Source: Lachnospiraceae bacterium
GTDB lineage: Bacteria; Bacillota; Clostridia; Lachnospirales; Lachnospiraceae
Direction: 5' to 3'
NCBI GenBank assembly: GCA_017622875.1
Contig: JAGAQG010000047.1
Span: 62,001 to 126,000, forward strand
Length of the DNA stretch: 64,000 nt
The notes beneath the pieces are model-generated. The model was not told where the DNA came from and searched no databases. It saw only the letters and a program-made list of their open reading frames with translations. Both the position numbers and the translations under genes were made by a program. This document shows, one piece after another, positions 45,401 to 51,517 of this stretch (position 1 is the first letter of the stretch; the number at the start of each line of letters is the position of its first letter).

Positions 45401-47202
45401 ATGCGGTCGTGGAATATCTCCAGACACTGGCGGTAAGATACCATTACAATCAGAGTATGCTGCTCTGGCTGCCAGTACTGCCGGAAGAATTATATCTTGC
45501 ACAGTTAAAAGGCTATAAAGACGGCATTTATAGCAATGGAATTTGGCAGGAGCATTCGGGAAAATGGCAGCTGGAAGGATACATTGGTCTGTACGATGAC
45601 CCGGCACATCAGGCACAGGAGCCTTTAAAAATTTCCTTCTCTGAAGGAGGGCATCTGGCGGTATGCGGTATGGTAGCAACCGGTAAGAGTACTTTTTTAC
45701 AGAGTTTTCTCTATGGATTGATCCATCATTACAGTCCGGAAGAATTGAATTTCTATGCACTGGATTACAGCAGCAGAATGTTGGTTCCGTATGAAAATGC
45801 ACCGCATTGCGGAGGGGTGATTGTAGATACAGATACGGATAAGGTAAAAAAATTCTTCTATATGATAAATGGAATCGTCAAGGAAAGAAAGCAGTTATTC
45901 CGCGGCGGAAACTTCAGCCAGTATGTGCAGTCCGGGAAAAGTGAGAAGAAACTGCCGGCAATTCTGATAGTGATCGATAATTATGCAAATTTCAGAGAAA
46001 AGACCAATAGCCAGTTTGATGAAGATCTGATCCGTCTGTCAAGAGAAGGAGTTGGTTATGGAATTTTTCTGGTCCTTTCTTCAGGAGGCTTTGGCACTTC
46101 TGAGATTCCAGGGCGTGTAGCAGATAATATCAGAACCGTGCTTTCTCTGGAAATGGGCGATAAATTCAAATATGCCGAGGTACTTCGGACGACAAGAACG
46201 GAAGTCTTTCCGGAGGCTGATGTCAAAGGCCGAGGTCTTGCGTATGTCAACGGAACAATTTTAGAGTATCAGACTGCATTGGCGGAAGAGGCAGAAGATG
46301 CTTATGCACGTTCAGAAAAGATTGAAAAAAGATGTACTGAAATGGCAGCGTCATGGACTGGTGAAAAGGCAAGAGAGATTCCGGTGATCCCGGAAAATCC
46401 GACGTTGAAAATGCTGGCAGAACGAGAAGAATATCAGAAACTTTTTGCAGAGAAACGTTATCTGCCATTTGCATATCTGTCACAGGATGCATCTGTTTAT
46501 TCTGTGGATCTTTGGCATACCTATTGCTATCTGATCCAGGGACGAAGCCGAAGCGGAAAGAAAAATATGTTAAAGCTTTTGATGTATGCGGCTTCTAAGA
46601 AAGAGAATGCAAAGGTTTGTCTCATTGATCTGAAAGGTCAGGAATTAAAGAAAACAGCAGAACAGCTTTCCATGGAATACATTACAGAGGAAACCGCTTT
46701 ATTTGAATTTTTTAAATCGACAGTGCCGACATTTAAAGAGAGAAATCTGAAGAAACGGGGATTTCTGGCAGAAGGTATCGAGGAAGACCAGCTGGCAGAA
46801 AAGATGAGCAGTGAAGCACAGATCTTTATTTTTATTGCGGATATGGTTTCTTTTATTCAGGCAGCTTACAGGCAGTTAGAAGGAGTTGGAAGTATGAACG
46901 CTTATCTGGAAAATATTACAGAAAAGGGAAGCTATCATGGATTTTACTTTTTTGGAATCCTAAATCCGGAGCAGAGTTCTGCGGTAGCAGGCTACAGAAT
47001 TTATATGAATATGATTTCTTATAAAACTGGTATTCATTTGGGTGGAAATACAGCGGCTCAGAGATTGTTCCAGTTCAATAATATTCCTTTTCAGGAACAG
47101 TCTAAGACCGCGAAACCAGGAACAGGGCTTACACCGCAATATGAAGAACCGGGAACGGCTGAAAGCGTGGTATTGCCATTGGTAAAGGGTGATCTGACAT
47201 GA
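42487..47202 (+). CDS. essC: T7SS ATPase EssC (YukBA) with N-terminal FHA domain
   Basis: 1571-residue motor of a type VII secretion system. The N-terminal region ends in an FHA domain (about 100-195: ISKNHCVIF, SSSNGSYINGKRV). Two membrane helices follow (about 258-283 and 295-318), then a DUF-like region and three FtsK/SpoIIIE ATPase domains. D1 has Walker A AGTTGSGKSE (714-723) and Walker B LFIVIDEFAEL. D2 has GMVATGKST (1061-1069) and LIVIDNYANF. D3 has GRSRSGKKN, with Lys1359 in place of Ser/Thr, and a weak Walker B (IFIFIADMV). D1 is the active motor in known EssC, while D2 and D3 gate and bind WXG100 substrates. GAAGGAGAAGTGT precedes the ATG, and the stop overlaps the LytTR gene by 4 bases. 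Confidence 0.96.
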   Translation: MGYIVMAYAEEGYQEFLLPQLYDADYELVLDRQLFGMRDDLPVAMENVDGAWVFVKRKDYRFLNHEGQEGFGRELEDGQVYHLKSREGNKITMVVMGFKDVFPTFEKYTLSCSSQISIGKDSGNVIAYDFKGYISKNHCVIFQYGSQWVFQDSSSNGSYINGKRVRSQSVLKFGDQITLFGLRIIFLDSCVAICKISGQCNIDEAYLPRFYPRENVGIPDISPEPEKKEYFKRSPRTIDTLYTDEIEIEAPPPLNKAKKKPLLLTIGPSFTMAIPMLMGCLMSILSAKSRGANSGFYMFTGLVTAVSSAIIGVIWALANMRYASQEEEENEELRYNAYGQYLIDITELIKQKHDENKRILFQTYYSGAQCCEFGRDDVRLWNRNERQQDFMTVRLGKGTIPFQATIRIPKEKFTLIKDDLAAKPAMIQQNYEMLTNVPVCLDIRDKGVIGVIGGVGKYGAYSVVHNMVAQLAANNCYTDVKMVFLYPQTAESEEHWSFTKWLPHVWTEDRKIRMIASEKSEIGDILYELSRVFRMRTEEQNHVVEYPLPHYVFFIDDMKLLEGELLEQLILDPKPEYGITTILLAEKYEDLPNTCENIIQNDGRAARFFHVFDSEHQTKDLVFETVGVIQLESLSRRLCDIEVNEIQGNGEIPSSIDFFEMFGVDTLEQLGVLDRWKKNRNYENMRVPIGQKGGGALCYLDIHEKYHGPHGLIAGTTGSGKSETLQTYILSLAVNFSPDDIAFFVIDFKGGGMANLFSNLPHMAGQISNLSGNQVRRAMISIKSENMRRQRLFAEYNVNNINLYTRLYKSHEAEIPIPHLFIVIDEFAELKREEPEFMKELISVAQVGRSLGVHLILATQKPSGTVDDNIWSNSKFRLCLRVQDKQDSNDMLHKPDAAYITQTGRGFLQVGNDEIYEQFQSGYSGADYIEDGKNKASSAVMMTLNGKEALIGSSTRKRRANVQKGKSKTQLDAVVEYLQTLAVRYHYNQSMLLWLPVLPEELYLAQLKGYKDGIYSNGIWQEHSGKWQLEGYIGLYDDPAHQAQEPLKISFSEGGHLAVCGMVATGKSTFLQSFLYGLIHHYSPEELNFYALDYSSRMLVPYENAPHCGGVIVDTDTDKVKKFFYMINGIVKERKQLFRGGNFSQYVQSGKSEKKLPAILIVIDNYANFREKTNSQFDEDLIRLSREGVGYGIFLVLSSGGFGTSEIPGRVADNIRTVLSLEMGDKFKYAEVLRTTRTEVFPEADVKGRGLAYVNGTILEYQTALAEEAEDAYARSEKIEKRCTEMAASWTGEKAREIPVIPENPTLKMLAEREEYQKLFAEKRYLPFAYLSQDASVYSVDLWHTYCYLIQGRSRSGKKNMLKLLMYAASKKENAKVCLIDLKGQELKKTAEQLSMEYITEETALFEFFKSTVPTFKERNLKKRGFLAEGIEEDQLAEKMSSEAQIFIFIADMVSFIQAAYRQLEGVGSMNAYLENITEKGSYHGFYFFGILNPEQSSAVAGYRIYMNMISYKTGIHLGGNTAAQRLFQFNNIPFQEQSKTAKPGTGLTPQYEEPGTAESVVLPLVKGDLT

Positions 47203-47900
47203 TCTATGCAGTAGGACAGGGAGAGCGAAAGGAAATTTCCCTTTTAGAGAAAGAAATACGGGAACGGACTGCTTTAAATACCGATGAAGAATTAAATTTT
47301 GTGGGGATCTATACAAGAGAAGCGTTTGAACAATTTATAGAGAAAGAGCAGCAGGCGGATATCTTATGTGCAGACGTAACCGTTTTTCAGGGGATTGAGC
47401 AGGTGGAAGCAATGCGGAAGAAATATCCCAAGGCAGCCCTTGTTTTGATCGCAGATATGAGCATTTCCCCTGTAAGTTATATGAAACCAACGATTCTTGC
47501 AGCTGCACTCCTTTTGAAACCTTTGCAGGAAACAGCGGCAGCACAGGTGATCAAAGAAATCTTTCAATGTTATATAGAGCAGGCCATGGACGAAGAAGTG
47601 TTTGTGGTAGAGACGAGAGAAGAAAAACAGCGGATTCCCTATTCTCAGATTCTTTATTTTGAAGCGAGAAGCAAAAAAATATATGTTTGTACACAAAATT
47701 ATGAGTACGGATTTTATGACACCATCGACCATCTGGAGGAGCAGTATTCTGAGTTGTTTGTCCGGTGTCACAGAAGCTTTCTGGTAAACCGCAAGATGAT
47801 CGAGCAGGTGAAGTTATCGCAAAATCACCTCACGCTGAATGGCGGTGTAGAGATTCCGTTGTCCAGAAGCTATAAAAGTCAGATTAAGGAGCTGTATTAG
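47199..47900 (+). CDS. LytTR-type DNA-binding regulator with degenerate receiver domain
   Basis: 233 residues. The N-terminal 120 residues look like a response-regulator receiver: DILCADVTVFQGIEQVEAM at the phospho-acceptor position and LLLKPLQETAAAQVIKEIFQ with the conserved Lys-Pro. The N-terminal acidic pair is missing and the segment is divergent. The C-terminal 100 residues are a LytTR domain: RIPYSQILYFEARSKKIYV, LEEQYSELFVRCHRSFLVN and IEIPLSRSYKSQIKEL-like VEIPLSRSYKSQIKELY. LytTR proteins bind direct repeats upstream of promoters. No histidine kinase is encoded nearby. The ATGA overlap with essC means it is made with the machinery, and candidate binding repeats lie 0.7 kb downstream. 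Confidence 0.9.
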   Translation: MIYAVGQGERKEISLLEKEIRERTALNTDEELNFVGIYTREAFEQFIEKEQQADILCADVTVFQGIEQVEAMRKKYPKAALVLIADMSISPVSYMKPTILAAALLLKPLQETAAAQVIKEIFQCYIEQAMDEEVFVVETREEKQRIPYSQILYFEARSKKIYVCTQNYEYGFYDTIDHLEEQYSELFVRCHRSFLVNRKMIEQVKLSQNHLTLNGGVEIPLSRSYKSQIKELY

Positions 47901-48320
47901 ATGATGGAAGAGAAAGTATTTATTTTTTCAAAGGAAGAATTTATGGTGCTTGCGGCAGCTTCCGGAATCCGGCAGATGTATGGATTTTCCATAGGCGAAG
48001 AATTAGATGATGAGACGGCTGTGCTGGTCATGCAGCAGCTGGCAGCCAGGAATCTTCTTTTGTCCATAGAAGGAAAGTTTCAGATTCAGGAGCCAGTGGC
48101 ATGCCTCTTTCAACAGGTGAAAGAGGCAAAAACAACCATCGATGTTCACAAACGGAGTGGGAAAAAATGCATTGTTTATATCGGAGATTTTGGCGTGAAG
48201 GTATCGCTTTCTAGGAGGCGTGAAGGAACACTGCAGGTGCAGATGGTGCCCCTTGGAAAACTCTGGAAACATTTAACAGAGGAAGGCTGGATTCCGGAAG
48301 AAAAGGGGGAATTAAGATGA
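47901..48320 (+). CDS. Unknown 139-residue protein in the T7SS core operon
   Basis: I cannot assign a family. The first half is helical and resembles a winged-helix arrangement (KEEFMVLAAASGIRQMYGF, AVLVMQQLAARNLLLSIEGK, FQIQEPVACLFQQVKEAK). The second half is beta-rich (KKCIVYIGDFGVKVSLSRRR, TLQVQMVPLGKLWKHLTEE). There is no signal peptide or membrane helix. It starts right after the LytTR stop codon and overlaps the EsaB gene by 4 bases, so it is tightly part of the operon. The helix-then-sheet plan recalls substrate chaperones such as mycobacterial EspG, but this is only a topological impression. Confidence 0.8.
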   Translation: MMEEKVFIFSKEEFMVLAAASGIRQMYGFSIGEELDDETAVLVMQQLAARNLLLSIEGKFQIQEPVACLFQQVKEAKTTIDVHKRSGKKCIVYIGDFGVKVSLSRRREGTLQVQMVPLGKLWKHLTEEGWIPEEKGELR

Positions 48321-48565
48321 TTCTGGTAGATATTGAAGTACCGGCAAACAATCAGAAATATGATTTTCGACTGGACGAAAACGTATACATTGCAGATCTG
48401 ATTGATGAGATTGGTGCAATGATGATTACCGCAGCAGAAGAAAGTGATGCAGAAAACATCAGAGAGATGCTCCTGTGTGATTATGCCCATCAGAGAATTC
48501 TGCCATTGGATTCTACACTGAAGCAATGTGGTATCCGAAGCGGCGATCGGCTTGTTTTTTTGTAA
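48317..48565 (+). CDS. esaB: Ubiquitin-like T7SS protein EsaB/YukD
   Basis: 82 residues with the beta-grasp pattern of YukD. ILVDIEVPANNQKYDFRLDE forms the first hairpin, NVYIADLIDEIGAMMITAA the helix, and PLDSTLKQCGIRSGDRLVFL the closing strands. It has no C-terminal di-glycine, as expected for this family. EsaB is a cytosolic T7SS component needed for substrate production or secretion. It overlaps the preceding unknown gene by 4 bases and closes the core operon. The gap that follows holds the regulatory region of the WXG100 operon. Confidence 0.9.
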   Translation: MILVDIEVPANNQKYDFRLDENVYIADLIDEIGAMMITAAEESDAENIREMLLCDYAHQRILPLDSTLKQCGIRSGDRLVFL

Positions 48566-48574
48566 AATTGGTTA

Positions 48575-48606
48575 TTTGTCAGAAAAATGTGCCGTTTGTC
48601 GGATAA
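48575..48606 (+). promoter_or_regulatory. Tandem direct repeat, candidate LytTR binding site
   Basis: TTTGTCAGAAAA (48575-48586) and TTTGTCGGATAA (48595-48606) match at 10 of 12 positions and start 20 bases apart, about two helical turns. They lie immediately upstream of a promoter with a poor -35 region, the usual placement of LytTR-regulator sites. The published LytTR consensus is matched only loosely. Confidence 0.55.
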
Positions 48607-48636
48607 GAAACACCTTTTTTAGGGGGTCTGTTAGGA

Positions 48637-48642
48637 TACAAT
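48637..48642 (+). promoter_or_regulatory. Candidate -10 box of the WXG100/effector operon
   Basis: TACAAT at 48637-48642 has no recognisable -35 (CTTTTT at 17-base spacing). This suggests activator-dependent transcription from the adjacent repeats. Confidence 0.45.
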
Positions 48643-48663
48643 TGCAAGGAGGAAATAACCGAA

Positions 48664-49014
48664 ATGACCTTGATCGATATCAGAAGAACAACAGAGATCC
48701 TGGTATCCTTAGCTCAAGCAGAACGAAAATATCATCAGTTCTATGAGGAAGCAGGACAGAACGATAGACAGTTGGGAAACCTGTCAGGAATGCATCTGGT
48801 AAGAAGGTCTTTGGAACATATCATGGAGGATATGCAGGAGGGAGATCAGGTGCTGAATCAAATGATCAGATGTCTGGAAATAACCTGTCAGACTTTTGAA
48901 AAATATGAAGAAGAGATTACGGAATATGCGGAAGAGTCAGGCTGCCAATATGGAAGCGAAACGATTTTAAAAGCAGTTGAAATTCCAGAAAATATTTTCA
49001 GACTGCTGAGATAG
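48664..49014 (+). CDS. Helical T7SS-associated protein of unknown function (116 aa)
   Basis: No recognised family. The protein is soluble and nearly all helix-forming, with two long heptad-like stretches (TEILVSLAQAERKYHQFYEE and MEDMQEGDQVLNQMIRCLEI). A C-terminal YEEEITEYAEESG precedes an ordered tail. There is no signal peptide and no WXG motif, though the length fits WXG100/LXG accessory proteins. GCAAGGAGGAAATAACC precedes the ATG. It is the first gene behind the candidate LytTR-controlled promoter and 11 bases before the first WXG100 gene, so it may be a chaperone or structural partner of those proteins. Confidence 0.75.
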   Translation: MTLIDIRRTTEILVSLAQAERKYHQFYEEAGQNDRQLGNLSGMHLVRRSLEHIMEDMQEGDQVLNQMIRCLEITCQTFEKYEEEITEYAEESGCQYGSETILKAVEIPENIFRLLR

Positions 49015-49025
49015 GAGGAAAGTAA

Positions 49026-49331
49026 ATGGCGGCTCAGTACATTGAAATTGAAACTGATCAGTTGAAACGGGATACGCAGGAACTGATGGAAAACAAGCAA
49101 TATGCAGAAACAGTTTTAAATGAGATGGTGCAGGATATTGAAGAATTGAACAACATGTGGAGTGGGAAAGCAAATCAGGCTTTTCGTACACAGTTTGGCA
49201 AAGACGTAGAACTGATGCGTGAACTTTTGGCGAAGATGGACAAGCTTGCAGAGTGCATGGAATTTGCAGCTGGTGAATATGTCCGGTGTGAAAATGAAGT
49301 AAAAACACTAGTGGACAGTATCAGAATATAA
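49026..49331 (+). CDS. WXG100-family protein 1 (WSG)
   Basis: 101-residue helical hairpin. The turn carries WSG at Trp45 (NNMWSGKANQAFRTQF). Helix 1 (IEIETDQLKRDTQELMENKQ) and helix 2 (MRELLAKMDKLAECMEFAAG) fit the fold, and the C-terminal secretion signal Y-x-x-x-E occurs as YVRCE. WXG100 proteins dimerise and are exported by EssC-type machines. TAGGAGGAAAGTAA precedes the ATG. First of eight family genes in a row. Confidence 0.92.
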   Translation: MAAQYIEIETDQLKRDTQELMENKQYAETVLNEMVQDIEELNNMWSGKANQAFRTQFGKDVELMRELLAKMDKLAECMEFAAGEYVRCENEVKTLVDSIRI

Positions 49332-49344
49332 AGGAGGGAGTAAA

Positions 49345-49770
49345 GTGTCTGAAAATCTTGCAGATTTAATAACAGGAAGTTATAATGCACAACCAATTAT
49401 AATACCTAGAGTTCCTGCTCCGCAGCCTTCGGATTTGATTATTAATATAGCTGATTTTTTCTCTTCTTTAAAAGTAGATCCGGAAGTAATGCGACAGAAG
49501 TCGGTAACAGTTACTTTTAAGATCAATAAGATGAAAAAAGCTTTTGACGAATTGGAAGCTACTGTGAATAAGACGAATAATTACTGGATTGGGGAAGCAG
49601 GAGACGCACATCGGGAGTTTTTTAATATTGCAAAGCCGGAAATCGAAGAAATGTTCAAACGTTTATCGGAACATTCCAGAGAACTGGCTGAAATGGCAGC
49701 AACTTATTCCAACGTGGAAAAAGAAGTCACACAGTTATCAGAGGATCTACCGTCTGATGTGATCATATAG
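49345..49770 (+). CDS. WXG100-family protein 2, long form (WIG, DVII tail)
   Basis: 141 residues. An N-terminal extension of about 45 residues (LITGSYNAQPIIIPRVPAPQ) precedes a WXG100 hairpin with Trp81 in NNYWIGEAGDAHREFF. The signal YSNVE is followed by the tail LPSDVII, which also ends proteins 5 (LAGDVIV) and 7 (LPGDVII). The GTG start is set by AAAGGAGGGAGTAAA. It is paired with a basic WXG100 gene 10 bases downstream, an arrangement repeated at 51187-51814. It may be an exported component or small effector. Confidence 0.88.
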   Translation: MSENLADLITGSYNAQPIIIPRVPAPQPSDLIINIADFFSSLKVDPEVMRQKSVTVTFKINKMKKAFDELEATVNKTNNYWIGEAGDAHREFFNIAKPEIEEMFKRLSEHSRELAEMAATYSNVEKEVTQLSEDLPSDVII

Positions 49771-49780
49771 GAGGGAAGGC

Positions 49781-50098
49781 ATGAAAGCACTTTTCTCAAT
49801 TGAATTTGATTTTCAGCAGGCGATAAAAAGAGCGGAAGAGCTGGAAGAGATTGCTGCTGATATGAAAAAGCTGGCAAATGAGGATTTGGACAGCTCATTA
49901 CAATCATTGTCTACAGCCTGGAAAGGGGAGGCAGCAACTGCTTATCTTACCAAAGGTTCCAGGTTAAAAGAAAAAATATTAAAAAGTTCCAACGATCTGA
50001 AGAAGACAGCATCAACAATCAGAAATGTTGCAAAGCGAACCTATAAAGCAGAATTGGCTGCCTATAAGATCGCAATGGAACGAGCATACAAAGAATGA
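49781..50098 (+). CDS. WXG100-family protein 3, basic form (WKG)
   Basis: 105 residues with Trp47 in LSTAWKGEAATAYLTKG. The rest is helical; the half after the turn is Lys/Arg rich (RLKEKILKSSNDLKKTASTI, NVAKRTYKAELAAYKIAMER). No canonical Y-x-x-x-D/E signal is visible, so it may be exported piggy-back with a partner. It resembles protein 8 (51518-51814) in start (FSIEFDF/IVVDFRD), position of Trp and basic second helix. GGAGGGAAGGC precedes the ATG. Probable partner of the preceding DVII-tailed protein. Confidence 0.88.
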   Translation: MKALFSIEFDFQQAIKRAEELEEIAADMKKLANEDLDSSLQSLSTAWKGEAATAYLTKGSRLKEKILKSSNDLKKTASTIRNVAKRTYKAELAAYKIAMERAYKE

Positions 50099-50117
50099 TT
50101 TTTAGGAGGAAACAAAA

Positions 50118-50417
50118 ATGGCATTAATCAGAGTAACATCAGCACAGTTAAGAGCAAAGGCAGAGGAATTAACAGGATTAAACAACAATTTAAAGACAAA
50201 TGTAAGCGAACTGGAATCTTGTGAACAGAATCTGGCAACTATGTGGGAAGGTCAGGCAAAGGATGCTTTCCATCAGGCATTTACCAATGACAAGATTCAG
50301 ATGACAAACTTCAGCACCTTGATCGAAAAATATGTATATACATTACAGACAATTGCAGCAAAATACGAACAGGCTGAAAACCTGAACACAGAAACGGCAT
50401 CAACAAGATCATATTAA
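50118..50417 (+). CDS. WXG100-family protein 4 (WEG, EsxA-like)
   Basis: 99 residues, the most canonical member. ALIRVTSAQLRAKAEELTGL is helix 1, Trp43 lies in LATMWEGQAKDAFHQAF, TNFSTLIEKYVYTLQTIAAK is helix 2, and the export signal is YEQAE. The spacing of Trp, Gly and the Y-x-x-x-E motif matches secreted EsxA. TTAGGAGGAAACAAAA is a strong RBS, suggesting high expression. It is a likely structural substrate that opens the secretion channel. Confidence 0.95.
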   Translation: MALIRVTSAQLRAKAEELTGLNNNLKTNVSELESCEQNLATMWEGQAKDAFHQAFTNDKIQMTNFSTLIEKYVYTLQTIAAKYEQAENLNTETASTRSY

Positions 50418-50453
50418 GAGGAAAATAAGGGGATTCGAAAGGAGAAATAGATC

Positions 50454-50768
50454 ATGGAAGGAACATTAAGAGTAACACCGGAACAGCTTGAGGCAGCAGC
50501 AGGAGAATTTTCTACAAAAGGAACAATCGTTGGAAATTTAACATCACAGATGACACAGCTGGTAGAAGGGCTAGCAAGTGTATGGGAAGGCGAAGCAGCA
50601 ACAGCATATACAACAAAATTCAGACAGCTAGATGATGATATCCAGAAAATGGTTCGTATGATTCAGGAACATGCAAATGACTTAAATGAGATGGCAAGAG
50701 TATATCGTGACGCTGAAACCGCAAACCAGGATGAAATCGCAGGATTAGCAGGAGATGTAATTGTTTAA
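50454..50768 (+). CDS. WXG100-family protein 5 (WEG, DVIV tail)
   Basis: 104 residues. EGTLRVTPEQLEAAAGEFST forms helix 1, Trp44 lies in LASVWEGEAATAYTTKF, and helix 2 leads to VYRDAETANQDEIAGL, containing the YRDAE signal. It ends in LAGDVIV, shared with proteins 2 and 7. GAAAGGAGAAATAGATC precedes the ATG. Together with protein 4 it forms the canonical WEG pair. A hairpin follows the gene, separating this pair from the more divergent set. Confidence 0.94.
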   Translation: MEGTLRVTPEQLEAAAGEFSTKGTIVGNLTSQMTQLVEGLASVWEGEAATAYTTKFRQLDDDIQKMVRMIQEHANDLNEMARVYRDAETANQDEIAGLAGDVIV

Positions 50769-50783
50769 GGTGTTTTGACTTGG

Positions 50784-50815
50784 GAAAGGAAGTTGCTATC
50801 GGGGGACTTCCTTTC
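50784..50815 (+). terminator. Hairpin between WXG100 genes 5 and 6
   Basis: GAAAGGAAGT and ACTTCCTTTC form a 10-bp perfect stem with a 12-base loop. It is followed by only TTGG, so it is probably a partial terminator or stabilising 3' end that raises the upstream WXG100 message over the downstream effector genes. Confidence 0.5.
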
Positions 50816-50862
50816 TTGGCATGATATTGTATTTATTAGTGAAAAATCAGGAGAGAGGGAAT

Positions 50863-51168
50863 ATGGAGCAAAATTTAAAAGTATCTGTGGGCAGAATAAG
50901 AAATGATGCTGCTCAGATAGAAAATGAAATTGACTCGATACCTGCTTTAATAAAGGAACTTGAACAATCCATGGCTCAATTAGCACAATGCTGGGAAGGT
51001 CAGGCGTGGTTGGAATATCAGAATAACGTTGCGCGCTACATTGAAATTCTTACAGAGATTTATCAATATATGGGAGAATTTACGAAAGATTTAAATCAGG
51101 CGGCGAAACTGTACCAGAGAGCAGAGCAGGATGTTTGTTCGGCCATAGACCGAAGCATTGTATTATAG
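50863..51168 (+). CDS. WXG100-family protein 6 (WEG)
   Basis: 101 residues from the ATG at 50863, chosen by CAGGAGAGAGGGAAT; an in-frame ATG at 50821 has no such signal. Trp44 lies in LAQCWEGQAWLEYQNNV, flanked by helices (RIRNDAAQIENEIDSIPALI, YQYMGEFTKDLNQAAKLYQR), with YQRAE as export motif. It lacks the DVII tail. It begins the second, more divergent group that leads to the lipoprotein and lipase genes. Confidence 0.92.
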   Translation: MEQNLKVSVGRIRNDAAQIENEIDSIPALIKELEQSMAQLAQCWEGQAWLEYQNNVARYIEILTEIYQYMGEFTKDLNQAAKLYQRAEQDVCSAIDRSIVL

Positions 51169-51186
51169 TGAAAAGGGAAGAAGCGT

Positions 51187-51504
51187 ATGGATGAATATGT
51201 AATTAAAGTTACGCCGCAAAGGTTAGAAACGATTTCTCAGGAGGTTGTCGGTAAAGTTGAAAATGTAAAAAAAGCTTTTGAAAATGTGACTGCATTAATT
51301 TCATCTACAGAGCAGTATTGGCAACGAAAAGGAAATCGTTATATGCGAGAGGCATATAGCATAAGAAAAGATGATTATGAAAGAATTTTCGCAGAAATAA
51401 AAGGACATGTGATTAAGCTTCAAACAATCGCAGGTGTCTATCGTGAAACAGAGAATGCGAATCTGGATATCATGGATATATTGCCGGGAGATGTGATTAT
51501 TTAA
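51187..51504 (+). CDS. WXG100-family protein 7 with expanded turn (WQRKG, DVII tail)
   Basis: 105 residues that align with protein 5 and the C-terminal part of protein 2: YVIKVTPQRLETISQEVVGK, then EQYWQRKGNRYMREAY at the turn, and VYRETENANLDIMDILPGDV. The export signal is YRETE and the tail LPGDVII. The WXG motif is altered to W-Q-R-K-G (Trp45, Gly49), a two-residue expansion of the turn. AAAAGGGAAGAAGCGT precedes the ATG. It is 13 bases upstream of basic protein 8, repeating the gene pairing seen at 49345-50098. Confidence 0.87.
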   Translation: MDEYVIKVTPQRLETISQEVVGKVENVKKAFENVTALISSTEQYWQRKGNRYMREAYSIRKDDYERIFAEIKGHVIKLQTIAGVYRETENANLDIMDILPGDVII

Positions 51505-51517
51505 GGGGGATTCGTAA

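Noticed and set aside
48003..48272. Minus-strand open frames in the LytTR-EsaB region as a toxin-antitoxin pair
   Set aside because: They are antisense to tightly overlapping plus-strand operon genes and have no RBS.
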